Assembly (NCBI RefSeq): GCF_032477075.1
Contig: NZ_JAWDXO010000011.1
Location: 19,580-83,579 of the forward strand
Direction: 5' to 3'
Length of the DNA stretch: 64,000 bases
Source of the DNA: Fusobacterium sp.
GTDB taxonomy: Bacteria > Fusobacteriota > Fusobacteriia > Fusobacteriales > Fusobacteriaceae
A program made the translations under genes and the position numbers. This document shows positions 18,647-27,621 of this stretch, piece by piece; position 1 is the first letter of the stretch, and each line of letters starts with the position of its first letter. Under the pieces are notes generated by a model. The model ran no database searches. It saw nothing but the letters and a program-made list of their open reading frames with translations, and was not told the DNA's origin.

Positions 18647-19735
18647 ATGAAAATAAAAATAATAGATAAGTATATAAGTAAAAATTTTATAAAATCATTT
18701 TTTCTTAGTTTAATAGCTTTTATAGGAATATTTTTAGTAAGTCAATTATTTAAAGTTATAAGATATGTAAGTGATGGACGATTTTCAGCAGATGAATCAA
18801 TAATTTATATATTTACAATGATACCAAAAATATTGATAGATGTAGCACCGTTAGCAGTGCTTTTAGGCTCATTAATGACAGTGAGTTCTATGGCTTCAAA
18901 TCTTGAAGTAATATCATTGAAAACAGCTGGAATAAGTTTTAAAAGAATAGTACTTTTTCCTATTCTCATTTCAGCAATAATCGCTGTAATGGTTTTTTAC
19001 ATAAATGATAGTCTTTATCCTTATTCAATAAGAAAAAATAGAGAGATAAAAGATGGTGAAAGAACAAAAAGAGAAATGCCAGCAGAAAAAAGAAATGCTT
19101 TTTTACGAGGAGAAAATTCTAACTATGTTTACCTTATGGGAAAAATAAATAGAGAAACTGGTTTTGGTGAAAATATAGAAATAGTTGATTTGAATGAAGA
19201 ATTTAATAAAGTTGAAAGAATAATTACTGCAAAAGAAGGAAGATATAATTTTACAAAAAAAGTATGGGTACTGAAAGATGCTAGTATTTATAATGGACAA
19301 AAATTAGAAAAAGCCAAAGAAATAAAAATTTTTATGGAAGATAAATATAATGATGAACCAGATAAATTTATAACTAAAAGTGTAGAACCTAAAACCCTTA
19401 CCATAAAAGAACTAAAAAAATCTGTAAGAGAAATAAAGAGTATAGGTGGGGATACAAGGGAACTTCTTGTTGAAATTGGAAACAGGTATTCTTTTCCATT
19501 TTCAAGCTTTATAATTTCATTTTTAGGTCTTTCCCTTGGAAGCAGATATGTAAGAGGAGCATCTGCAATAAGTATGGCATTATCTGTAGCCTTAGGATAT
19601 GGATATTATATAGTGCAGGCTTCTTTTGAGGCTTTAAGTATAAATGGATTTTTAAACCCATTTATCAGTGGTTGGATTCCTAATGTAATCTTTTTGGGAA
19701 TAGGAATGTATTTTATGTACAGAGCAGAATATTAA
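18647..19735 (+). CDS. LptF/LptG family LPS export permease (second copy)
   Basis: Second subunit of the presumed LptFG heterodimer, 362 residues, with the same layout of 3 TM, periplasmic jellyroll and 3 TM. The signature DVAPLAVLLGSLMTVSSMASNLEVISLKTAG is split here for clarity: DVAPLAVLLGSLMTVSSM, then NLEVISLKTAG, which is characteristic of YjgP/YjgQ proteins. It begins immediately after the stop of the first copy with GGGGGAT as ribosome-binding site. The C-terminal region (GLSLGSRYVRGASAISMALS) resembles the LptG end. Confidence 0.9.
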   Translation: MKIKIIDKYISKNFIKSFFLSLIAFIGIFLVSQLFKVIRYVSDGRFSADESIIYIFTMIPKILIDVAPLAVLLGSLMTVSSMASNLEVISLKTAGISFKRIVLFPILISAIIAVMVFYINDSLYPYSIRKNREIKDGERTKREMPAEKRNAFLRGENSNYVYLMGKINRETGFGENIEIVDLNEEFNKVERIITAKEGRYNFTKKVWVLKDASIYNGQKLEKAKEIKIFMEDKYNDEPDKFITKSVEPKTLTIKELKKSVREIKSIGGDTRELLVEIGNRYSFPFSSFIISFLGLSLGSRYVRGASAISMALSVALGYGYYIVQASFEALSINGFLNPFISGWIPNVIFLGIGMYFMYRAEY

Positions 19736-19750
19736 GAGTGGAGTGAGTAA

Positions 19751-20974
19751 ATGAATGTAGAAATTAGAAAATTAGACAATGGTATACCTGTTTTAATGGA
19801 AAATATAGACAGTGTAAGTACTGTAAGTCTTGGAATATTTGTTAATACTGGATCAAGAAATGAATATCCAGATGAAAGTGGAGTTTCTCATTTTGTAGAA
19901 CATATGATGTTTAAAGGAACAAGAACTAGGAGTGCAAAAGAAATATCAGAATTAATAGATAATGAAGGAGGATTAATAAATGCATATACAAGCAGAGATA
20001 TAACTGCATACTACATACAAATGCTTTCAAGCAAAATAGATACAGGCATAGATGTGCTGTCAGATATGTTTTTAAATTCTACTTTTACACAAGAGAATCT
20101 AGATAAGGAAAGAAATGTGATTATAGAAGAAATAAGAATGTATGATGATATTCCAGAAGAGATAGTGCATGATGAAAATGTAAAGTATGCAATAACTGGA
20201 GTACAGTCAAATATAGTGTTAGGAACTATAGAGAGTCTTAATAATATAACTAGAGAAAAATTTTTGAAATATTTTGATGAACAATATGTAGCATCAAATA
20301 TAGTAGTATCTGTTGCTGGAAAAATAGATTTTGATCATGTAGTAGCAGAACTGAATAAAGGTTTGGGAAAATTCAGAGACAGTAATTTTAAAAGAGATAT
20401 GGATGTGTCTTTCACAATAAATCATGGTGAAAATAGAATAAAGAGAGAAACTAATCAAGTGCATCTTTGCTTCAATACAAGAGGAAACAGTCAGATAGAA
20501 GATATGAAGTATCCTGGTGCTATAATTTCAAGTGTGTTAGCTGGAAATATGAGTTCAAGATTATTTCAAAAGATAAGAGAAGAAAGAGGGCTGGCTTATT
20601 CAGTTTATAGCTATGGAACAGCATTTATAGAAGGAGGACTTTTCACTATATATGCAGGAACCACTAAAGAAAGTTATCAAGAAGTTATAGATATAATTAA
20701 AGAAGAGTTTGAAGATATAAAGAAAAATGGAATAACTTCTTATGAACTTCAAAAATCTAAAAATCAGTTTTTAAGTATGCTTACTTTCAGTCTTGAAAAT
20801 AGTAAGGGAAAAATGACAAGAATGGCTAGTGCTTATATGCTTTATGGAAGAATAACTGAAATTGATGAGATAATATCAAAAATAGAGAATATAACATTAG
20901 AAGATATAAAAAAGACAGCAGAATATTTATTCCAAGAAGAATTTTATTCTTGCACAATACTTGGGGATATATAA
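19751..20974 (+). CDS. M16 family zinc metallopeptidase
   Basis: Processing-protease family (pitrilysin/MPP-like). The inverted zinc motif HFVEH is at residues 47-51, and the third ligand lies in KERNVIIEEIRMYDD. A second, inactive-type M16 domain follows (ERGLAYSVYSYGTAFIEGG). At 407 residues it is the usual size for the single-chain bacterial enzyme often found near dut. The substrate is unknown. ATG 19751 follows a GTGGAG-type ribosome-binding site. Confidence 0.92.
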   Translation: MNVEIRKLDNGIPVLMENIDSVSTVSLGIFVNTGSRNEYPDESGVSHFVEHMMFKGTRTRSAKEISELIDNEGGLINAYTSRDITAYYIQMLSSKIDTGIDVLSDMFLNSTFTQENLDKERNVIIEEIRMYDDIPEEIVHDENVKYAITGVQSNIVLGTIESLNNITREKFLKYFDEQYVASNIVVSVAGKIDFDHVVAELNKGLGKFRDSNFKRDMDVSFTINHGENRIKRETNQVHLCFNTRGNSQIEDMKYPGAIISSVLAGNMSSRLFQKIREERGLAYSVYSYGTAFIEGGLFTIYAGTTKESYQEVIDIIKEEFEDIKKNGITSYELQKSKNQFLSMLTFSLENSKGKMTRMASAYMLYGRITEIDEIISKIENITLEDIKKTAEYLFQEEFYSCTILGDI

Positions 20975-20986
20975 AGGAGATTAGTA

Positions 20987-21427
20987 ATGGAAAAAGTTAT
21001 AGTAAAAGTAGTAAAAGAGGAAAATGTGTCACTTCCAAAATATGAAACATCTGGTTCAGCAGGAATGGATGTAAGAGCGAATATAGGGGAGGCAATAGTG
21101 TTAGGGTCACTAGAAAGAATATTAGTTCCAACAGGACTTAAAATTGCTATACCTGAAGGATATGAAGTACAGGTAAGACCTAGAAGCGGTTTGGCAATCA
21201 AGCATGGAATAACTCTTTTAAATACACCTGGGACTATAGATAGTGACTATAGAGGAGAATTGAAGATAATAATGGTAAATCTTAGTAAAGATGAGTATAT
21301 AATAAATCCTCAAGAAAGGATAGGACAACTCATTTTAAATAAAGTTGCACAAATGGAATTGATAGAGGTAGACTCTTTAGATGAAACAGAAAGAGGAGCA
21401 GGAGGATTTGGTCATACAGGAAAATAA
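20987..21427 (+). CDS. dut: dUTP diphosphatase
   Basis: Hydrolyses dUTP to dUMP, keeping uracil out of DNA. The five trimeric-dUTPase motifs are visible: SAGMDVRAN, PRSGLAIKHG, NTPGTIDSDYRGE, QERIGQLILNKV and RGAGGFGHTGK. The 146 residues are full length. It sits 12 nt after the M16 protease gene. Confidence 0.96.
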   Translation: MEKVIVKVVKEENVSLPKYETSGSAGMDVRANIGEAIVLGSLERILVPTGLKIAIPEGYEVQVRPRSGLAIKHGITLLNTPGTIDSDYRGELKIIMVNLSKDEYIINPQERIGQLILNKVAQMELIEVDSLDETERGAGGFGHTGK

Positions 21428-21440
21428 GGAGTAACAATAT

Positions 21441-22547
21441 ATGGGAAAAAGCAGAGATACAGCTTTAATTTTAAAAAAGATAAAAAAAATGAATAACCTT
21501 CTTCTGCTTAATGCAGTGATTATCGTTGTGATAAGTGTACTGACAATTTATAGTGCAACTATACATAAAACAACCCTTTTTTATAAAAGGGAAGCTTTTT
21601 GGGGAATAATAGGTATTTTTGTATATCTATTTTTTTCTTTTGTAGATTATAGAAAATATGCTAAGTATTATAAATTAATTTATATTTTTAATATTTTAGT
21701 TTTGCTTTCAGTATATGTATTAGGGGTAAAAAGACTTGGAGCTCAGAGATGGATAGATCTTGGTCCTATAAGTATACAGCCTTCTGAAATAGGAAAGATA
21801 CTTGTTATCTTAACTTTTTCAGAATTTCTTGTTTCAAAATATAGGGATAGGTTTGTAGGATTAAAAAGTGTCTTGATATCCTTTCTTCATATTCTTCCAG
21901 TATTTGTATTAATATTAAGACAGCCTGATTTAGGAACTGCTCTTATACTTATGATGACTTATTTTGTTTTGATATTTATACATGGGATAGATTGGAAATC
22001 AATAATAATAATGATTATTACAGGAATTATATCTTTGCCAACAGCATTTTTCTTTTTTTTAAAAGATTATCAAAAACAGAGAGTGCTTACATTTTTGAAT
22101 CCTGAAGCTGATCTTTTGGGAAGTGGATGGAATGTTACACAATCTATGATAGCTATTGGTTCTGGGGGCCTTTATGGGAAAGGATTTTTAAATAGTACTC
22201 AAAGTAAACTAAGATTTCTTCCAGAATCACATACAGACTTTATAGGATCAGTATTTTTAGAAGAGAGAGGCTTTGTAGGAGGTATTGTTCTATTGGGGTT
22301 GTACCTTATTTTAATTTTACAAATAGTCTATATAGCAGATACTACAGAAGATAAATATGGAAAATTAATTTGTTATGGAATAGCTTCTATATTTTTATTT
22401 CACTTGATAATAAATGTGGGTATGATAATGGGAATAATGCCAGTAACTGGAAAACCTCTTCTTTTAATGAGTTATGGAGGAACTTCACTTTTAATAAGTT
22501 TTATGATGCTTGGAATTGTTCAAAGTGTAAAGATGTACAGAGATTAG
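21441..22547 (+). CDS. rodA: SEDS peptidoglycan glycosyltransferase RodA
   Basis: Polymerises lipid II during cell elongation. Ten hydrophobic segments are spread over 368 residues. SEDS motifs include RWIDLGPISIQPSEIGKI, RQPDLGTALI, SGWNVTQSMIAIGSGGLYGKG with the catalytic loop, and PESHTDFIGSVFLEERGFVG. The short N terminus and the lack of FtsW-specific extension favour RodA over FtsW. It starts 13 nt after dut. Confidence 0.9.
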   Translation: MGKSRDTALILKKIKKMNNLLLLNAVIIVVISVLTIYSATIHKTTLFYKREAFWGIIGIFVYLFFSFVDYRKYAKYYKLIYIFNILVLLSVYVLGVKRLGAQRWIDLGPISIQPSEIGKILVILTFSEFLVSKYRDRFVGLKSVLISFLHILPVFVLILRQPDLGTALILMMTYFVLIFIHGIDWKSIIIMIITGIISLPTAFFFFLKDYQKQRVLTFLNPEADLLGSGWNVTQSMIAIGSGGLYGKGFLNSTQSKLRFLPESHTDFIGSVFLEERGFVGGIVLLGLYLILILQIVYIADTTEDKYGKLICYGIASIFLFHLIINVGMIMGIMPVTGKPLLLMSYGGTSLLISFMMLGIVQSVKMYRD

Positions 22548-22554
22548 GAGTAAT

Positions 22555-23427
22555 ATGGAATACAAAGTGGATAAAGAGTTTGAAGATGTAAGGCTGGATA
22601 AGTTTCTTAGAAAAAAATATGAAGAAACACCATTAACTGAAATTTTTAAGGGAATAAGAACTGGTAAAATAAAAGTTAATGGGAAAAAAAGTAAAGAGAA
22701 TTACAGGCTTCAACTCAATGATGAGATAAAAGTTTTTTTTAAAAGTGGAGAAACTAAAGAAGAAAAATTATTAGAGATTGAAGATAAAGAGATTGAAAAA
22801 ATAAAAAAATCTATTGTTTATGAAGATGAGAATATTCTTATTTTTAATAAGAAAAGTAATATGGTTATGCATAAAGGAAGTGGTTATGATTTTGGAATAT
22901 CAGAAATTTTAAAAGGATATTTAAAAAATTCTAACTTTAACTTTGTAAATAGGATAGACAAGGCAACTTCTGGGTTAATCATAGGTGCTAAATCTTTAGT
23001 AACAGCTAGAGAATTGGCTGAAGAGATAAGAAATAAAAATATAAAAAAGAAATATTATATTCTTGTAGAAGGAATAATAAAGAATAAGGAATTTACTATA
23101 AAAAGTTATTTAAAAAAAATAGAGGATAAAGTTATAGAAGTAAAAGAGTTTGAAGAAGGAGCAAAGGAAAGTATAAGTTACTTTAAAGTAAAAAAATATG
23201 GAAAAGAGTGTACATTACTTGAAGGAACTCTTGGAAGTGGAAGAACGCATCAATTGAGAGTTCAATTATCTAATATGGGAAATGCAATAATAGGTGACAC
23301 TAAATATGGAAAAGGAAAAGAGAAAATTATGTATCTATTTTCTCACTACTTAAAAATAAAAAAATATGGAATAGAAATAGATCTTCCTATTCCAGATGAA
23401 TATATTAAAAGACTTGGTAGTAATTAA
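22555..23427 (+). CDS. RluA family RNA pseudouridine synthase
   Basis: Isomerises specific uridines in rRNA or tRNA. An N-terminal S4-like RNA-binding region (VRLDKFLRKKYEETPLTEIF, about residues 9-28) precedes the catalytic domain. Motif II reads NRIDKATSGLIIGAKS and keeps the catalytic Asp, although His of the usual HRLD is Asn here. The later motif GRTHQLRVQLSNMGNAIIGD is typical. The 290 residues fit RluC/RluD-type enzymes; the target uridine is not predictable from sequence alone. Confidence 0.9.
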   Translation: MEYKVDKEFEDVRLDKFLRKKYEETPLTEIFKGIRTGKIKVNGKKSKENYRLQLNDEIKVFFKSGETKEEKLLEIEDKEIEKIKKSIVYEDENILIFNKKSNMVMHKGSGYDFGISEILKGYLKNSNFNFVNRIDKATSGLIIGAKSLVTARELAEEIRNKNIKKKYYILVEGIIKNKEFTIKSYLKKIEDKVIEVKEFEEGAKESISYFKVKKYGKECTLLEGTLGSGRTHQLRVQLSNMGNAIIGDTKYGKGKEKIMYLFSHYLKIKKYGIEIDLPIPDEYIKRLGSN

Positions 23428-23450
23428 ATTTTAACATAGGAGGAAGGAAA

Positions 23451-24755
23451 ATGTCACAAAATAATGGTATTTTAGAAGGAATGTTTAAAATATCTGAAAG
23501 AGGAAGTACAGTAAAGCAAGAAGTTATTGGAGGAGTGACTACATTCCTTGCAATGTCTTACATCATTTTTGTTAATCCATCTATATTAGGAGATGCTGGA
23601 ATGAATGTGGGAGCTTTGATAACAGTAACTTGTCTGGCTTCAGCACTAGCAACTTTATTATCTGGAATTTGGGCAAATACGCCATTTGCACTGGCTCCTG
23701 GAATGGGATTAAATGCATTCTTTACTTATACTTTGGTATTAGGTAAAGGGGTACCTTGGGAAACAGCTCTTGGTATTGTGTTTATCTCTGGATTCTTTTT
23801 TCTTTTACTTTCAATTGGGGGAATAAGAGAGAGAATTGCAAATGCCATACCCCTACCATTGAAAATAGCAGTAGGTGGAGGAATTGGAATGTTTATTACT
23901 TTAATAGGACTTAAAAATCTGGGATTAGTAGTGGCAAGTCCTGCAACACTAGTAGCTTTAGGACCTATAACAGTTCCTGTAATAATAGGAATAGTTGGAC
24001 TTATTGTAGCTATGGTATTGGAAATAGAACAGGTAAAAGGTGGGATTCTTATAGGTATAATGGTTTCTACTATTCTAGCTTTTATAACTGGAAATGTGGA
24101 TATACCTAGCAGAATAGTATCTTTACCTCCAAGTATTGCACCAATAGCTATGAAATTAGATATACTATCGGCTATGAAGCTTTCTCTAATAGGACCAATA
24201 TTTTCTTTTATGTTTGTTGACTTATTTGATACACTGGGAACTCTTATTTCTTGTTCTAAACAAATGGGAATGGTAGATGAGAAAGGACATATTAAAGGGC
24301 TTGGAAGAATGCTTTATACGGATGTAAGTGCAACAATATTTGGATCTATGCTGGGGACAAGTACAGTAACTACTTTTGTTGAATCAGCAGCAGGTGTAGC
24401 TGTTGGGGCTAGAACTGGATTAGCTTCAGTTGTTACAGCGATAATGTTTATAGGAGCACTGTTCTTTTCACCAATAGTAGGAGTAGTTCCTGCATATGCA
24501 ACTGCACCAGCTCTTATTATAGTTGGTGGGTATATGTTTAAAAATGTGAAAGACTTAGATTTTTCAGATATGAAATCACTATTTTCAGCATTTATTATAA
24601 TAATAATGATGCCGTTAACATACAGTATAAGTATTGGGTTAAGTTTAGGTTTTCTAACTTATATAATTCTTCATTTAGTGACTGGTGATTTTAAAAAATT
24701 AAATGCTACATTATTATTTATAGGAGCACTTTGTCTGCTTAATCTTATGGTATAA
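23451..24755 (+). CDS. NCS2 family (AzgA/PbuG-type) purine permease
   Basis: Inner-membrane uptake of hypoxanthine, guanine or adenine. It has about 12 TM segments in 434 residues. Family motifs are FALAPGMGLNAFFTYT (about 82-97), the DLFDTLGTLISC region and MLGTSTVTTFVESAAGVAVGART (shown in two parts: MLGTSTVTTFVESAAG, VAVGART). AGGAGG precedes the ATG. Only 23 nt separate it from the previous gene, so no purine riboswitch is present. A strong terminator follows. Confidence 0.92.
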   Translation: MSQNNGILEGMFKISERGSTVKQEVIGGVTTFLAMSYIIFVNPSILGDAGMNVGALITVTCLASALATLLSGIWANTPFALAPGMGLNAFFTYTLVLGKGVPWETALGIVFISGFFFLLLSIGGIRERIANAIPLPLKIAVGGGIGMFITLIGLKNLGLVVASPATLVALGPITVPVIIGIVGLIVAMVLEIEQVKGGILIGIMVSTILAFITGNVDIPSRIVSLPPSIAPIAMKLDILSAMKLSLIGPIFSFMFVDLFDTLGTLISCSKQMGMVDEKGHIKGLGRMLYTDVSATIFGSMLGTSTVTTFVESAAGVAVGARTGLASVVTAIMFIGALFFSPIVGVVPAYATAPALIIVGGYMFKNVKDLDFSDMKSLFSAFIIIIMMPLTYSISIGLSLGFLTYIILHLVTGDFKKLNATLLFIGALCLLNLMV

Positions 24756-24769
24756 AATAAAGGATAAAG

Positions 24770-24812
24770 AAAAAATCTCTCTTAGAAAAATCCTAAGAGA
24801 GATTTTTTTAAT
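24770..24812 (+). terminator. strong intrinsic terminator after the purine permease
   Basis: A 16-bp perfect stem (arms 24770-24785 and 24793-24808, core ATCTCTCTTAG) with a 7-nt loop ends in a T-run. The A/T flanks make it work in both directions. It marks the end of the 22-kb housekeeping run. Confidence 0.93.
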
Positions 24813-24914
24813 TAAAATGATATAAAGAGCTGTATTTTTTTAAGAAAATATTTAAATATATACGTAATAAATACTTTATATATAAAAACAGAACAAAGAA
24901 ATAAAAAAAATAAC

Positions 24915-24943
24915 TTGAAATAATTTTTATTAAGTGGTATAAG
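24915..24943 (+). promoter_or_regulatory. promoter of the DUF401-patB island
   Basis: TTGAAA (24915-24920), 17-bp spacer and TATAAG (24938-24943) lie upstream of the DUF401 transporter gene. A palindrome (24953-24964) overlaps the expected transcription start. Confidence 0.7.
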
Positions 24944-24952
24944 ATAGTTAAT

Positions 24953-24964
24953 AGTTAAATAACT
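24953..24964 (+). promoter_or_regulatory. palindromic operator candidate AGTTA-N2-TAACT
   Basis: The 12-bp inverted repeat lies 9 bp downstream of the -10 element, where a bound repressor would block transcription. The form resembles operators of winged-helix regulators; the MarR gene at the far end of this island is the obvious candidate but the link is an inference. Confidence 0.45.
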
Positions 24965-25000
24965 TAATTATTAATATAAAAAAGTATTGGGGGGATAAAT

Positions 25001-26206
25001 TTGGATATTGTAAAATTGATAATCATATTTACAGGGATAGTATTCTTCATAAAATTAAAGAAGCCATTATATATTTCTATATTAGTAGGAGCAATTATAA
25101 GCATTATTCTTTATAGGATTCCTGTAATAACTTCATTGCAACTTGCTTTTAAGTCCTGTACCAGCCGAGATACGATATCTTTGGTACTTGCATTTTATAC
25201 AATAACATATGTCCAAAGAATGATGGAAAAAAGGGGACATTTATTATTAGCTGAAAAATCTTTAGATAATATATTTAACAGTCGACGAATAAATGCAATG
25301 ATAGCACCATTTGTTATAGGATTGCTTCCATCAGCTGGTGCTGTACTTATAGCAGCGCCAATAGTCCAAAATGCCAGTGGCAACTATTTAACAAGAGAAG
25401 AACAGACATTTGTAACAAGTTACTACAGACATATATCAGAAGCTTTTCTTCCAACATACTCATCAATACTTCTGGCTCTTGATTTATCAGGAGTGGATAT
25501 GACAAAATTTGTTGTTGGAATGCTTCCCATGATAGCAATATTGTTTATTCTGGGATATATCTTTTATGTAAGAAAGATACCTAAATCCACTGGAATCAGT
25601 CAATCAAAAGATAAAAAAGATGACATAATAAATCTTATAATAAGTTTATGGCCAATAGCAGTAACTATAACAATAATACTGACCTTGAAAATTCCAGTAT
25701 ATATGGCAGTGATACCAGTAATAATAGTTTCAGCTATATTGAACAGATTTTCGATAGATGAACTTATTCCCATGATAAAAACAGCATTTGAAACAAAATT
25801 AATAGTAAGCACAGTAATGATAATGATATTTAAAGAACTCCTTACTTTTACAGGAGTAATAGGAAGGTTACCTGAATATTTTGAAAAACTTCCAATACAC
25901 CCAGCAATAATATTTTCTTTAATTTTTGTAATAGGAACTTTAGTAGCTGGTTCACAGGCAATAATAGCTTTGGCACTGCCACTTGCTTTTGCAACCATAC
26001 CTAATGGAGGACTTGCATTGATGATACTTCTCATGTGTATGACTTATATAGCAATGCAGGTATCTCCAACTCATATATGTTTAGCAATAGTTACAGAAGC
26101 ATTTGATGTCTCTTTTATAGAATTAGTCAAAAAGACCTTTCCTATATTAATTATATTTACAGCAATAACAGCAGTATACAGTTATCTGCTCTTCATGCTG
26201 ACATAA
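25001..26206 (+). CDS. DUF401 family membrane transporter
   Basis: A polytopic inner-membrane protein of 401 residues with about ten hydrophobic segments, recognisable as the DUF401 family of the ion-transporter superfamily. It has GLLPSAGAVLIAAPIV and the matching second half VAGSQAIIALALPLAFA, re-entrant-like Gly/Ala motifs found in dicarboxylate/gluconate-type carriers. The start is TTG 25001, supported by GGGGGG at 24989-24994. Its substrate is unknown. Co-direction with a PatB lyase and an APC permease suggests an amino-acid-related or organic-acid substrate, which is inference. Confidence 0.8.
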   Translation: MDIVKLIIIFTGIVFFIKLKKPLYISILVGAIISIILYRIPVITSLQLAFKSCTSRDTISLVLAFYTITYVQRMMEKRGHLLLAEKSLDNIFNSRRINAMIAPFVIGLLPSAGAVLIAAPIVQNASGNYLTREEQTFVTSYYRHISEAFLPTYSSILLALDLSGVDMTKFVVGMLPMIAILFILGYIFYVRKIPKSTGISQSKDKKDDIINLIISLWPIAVTITIILTLKIPVYMAVIPVIIVSAILNRFSIDELIPMIKTAFETKLIVSTVMIMIFKELLTFTGVIGRLPEYFEKLPIHPAIIFSLIFVIGTLVAGSQAIIALALPLAFATIPNGGLALMILLMCMTYIAMQVSPTHICLAIVTEAFDVSFIELVKKTFPILIIFTAITAVYSYLLFMLT

Positions 26207-26268
26207 ATATTTTATAAAAGTTTTTATAGAGAACAAACATTTCATATTTAGAAAAAGGAGGAATAAAA

Positions 26269-27456
26269 ATGAGTTATGACTTTACAACACTTGTATCTAG
26301 AAAAAATACTGGGGCATCAAAGTGGGAACAAATGTACAGCTGGAACCCAAATGTGGCAGATGATGTAGTACCTTTATCAGTAGCAGATATGGAATTTAAA
26401 CCAGCTCCTGAAATTGTAGAAGGATTAAAAAAACATTTAGACCAAGCTATATTAGGATATACAAAAGCTTATCCAGCTTTTCTTGATTCAGTTATATCAT
26501 GGATGAAGAGAAAGCATCAATACAAAGTAGAAAAAGAATGGATATTAAATACACCAGGAATAGTTAATGCTTTTTATGCAGCAGTTAATGCTTTTACAGA
26601 CCCAGGTGAAGGAGTAATAATATTCAGACCTGTATACTATCCATTTTCTATGGCAATTGAAAAAAATGAGAGAAATATTGTAAATTGTCCTTTAATAGAA
26701 AAAAATGGATATTATACAATAGATTTTGAAAAATTTGATGAAATTTCAAAAGATCCTAAAAATAAACTTCTTATTTTCTGCAGTCCCCATAATCCAGTGG
26801 GAAGAGTATGGACAAAAGAAGAGCTGGAAAAAGTAGCTGAAATATCAGTAAAAAATGATTTGATTGTAGTATCAGATGAAATATGGGCAGATCTTATTAT
26901 GCCAGGTTATGAACATTACATGATAGGAAGACTGGGAGGAGAAATAGAAGAGAGACTTATTACATGTACTGCCCCATCTAAAACGTTTAACCTTGCAGGG
27001 TTAGCAACATCTAGTATTATTATAAAAAATAAGGAAATAAGGGAAAAATATTCAGAAATGCTTCAGGTTATGAGAAGTGCATCTGTAAATATATTAGGAT
27101 TTAAAGCGTGTGAAATTGCATACAACCAAGGAGAAAAATGGCTTGAAGAATTGATTGCTGTATTAGATATTAATCAAAAAATAGTAAAAGAATTCTTTGA
27201 GAAAAAGTTTCCTAAAATCAAGGCCAGATTAATAGAGGGAACATATCTTCAATGGTTGGATTTCAGAGCATTAGAAATAAATGATGAGGAATTGGAAGAA
27301 TTTATGCATATGGATGCTCAGTTTTTTACTGATGAAGGATATATCTTTGGAAAAGAAGGAAGTGGATATGAGAGAATAAATCTAGCAGCTCCTACTTGGG
27401 TAATAGAAGCTGAACTAGAAAGACTTGGAAAAGCATTAGAAAAGATCTATAAATAA
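26269..27456 (+). CDS. PatB/MalY-type PLP C-S beta-lyase (cystathionine beta-lyase)
   Basis: Fold type I aminotransferase-like enzyme that cleaves C-S bonds of cystathionine or cysteine, giving pyruvate, ammonia and a thiol or H2S. It has DMEFKPAPEIVEGL at the N terminus, CSPHNPVGRVWTKEEL, VSDEIWADL and APSKTFNLAGL with PLP lysine K238. The end shows NLAAPTWVIEAELERL. At 395 residues it is full length, and AAGGAGG precedes the ATG. Cysteine degradation to H2S is a well-known fusobacterial trait; which substrate is preferred here is not shown by sequence. Confidence 0.92.
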   Translation: MSYDFTTLVSRKNTGASKWEQMYSWNPNVADDVVPLSVADMEFKPAPEIVEGLKKHLDQAILGYTKAYPAFLDSVISWMKRKHQYKVEKEWILNTPGIVNAFYAAVNAFTDPGEGVIIFRPVYYPFSMAIEKNERNIVNCPLIEKNGYYTIDFEKFDEISKDPKNKLLIFCSPHNPVGRVWTKEELEKVAEISVKNDLIVVSDEIWADLIMPGYEHYMIGRLGGEIEERLITCTAPSKTFNLAGLATSSIIIKNKEIREKYSEMLQVMRSASVNILGFKACEIAYNQGEKWLEELIAVLDINQKIVKEFFEKKFPKIKARLIEGTYLQWLDFRALEINDEELEEFMHMDAQFFTDEGYIFGKEGSGYERINLAAPTWVIEAELERLGKALEKIYK

Positions 27457-27621
27457 ATTTAGGGATAATTATTTATAGAAAAATCAGAGTGTATTAAGAA
27501 TAAAAATATTTAGGGATAATATCATAGTTTTTATGGGTTAGAAAATTATGATGTTAAAGTGAGGGAAGGGAAAAAAGCAGCTTATTAATATTTTTTCAAT
27601 AAATTATTTGGAGGTATAAAA
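27457..27621 (+). repeat. intergenic region with a 13-bp direct repeat
   Basis: ATTTAGGGATAAT occurs at 27457-27469 and again at 27508-27520, 51 bp apart, between the lyase gene and the permease gene. No ORF or terminator is clear here. The copies could be regulator sites or an echo of duplication. Confidence 0.5.

Noticed and set aside
23428..23450. Possible purine riboswitch before the purine permease
   Set aside because: Only 23 nt are available and they hold just the ribosome-binding site.
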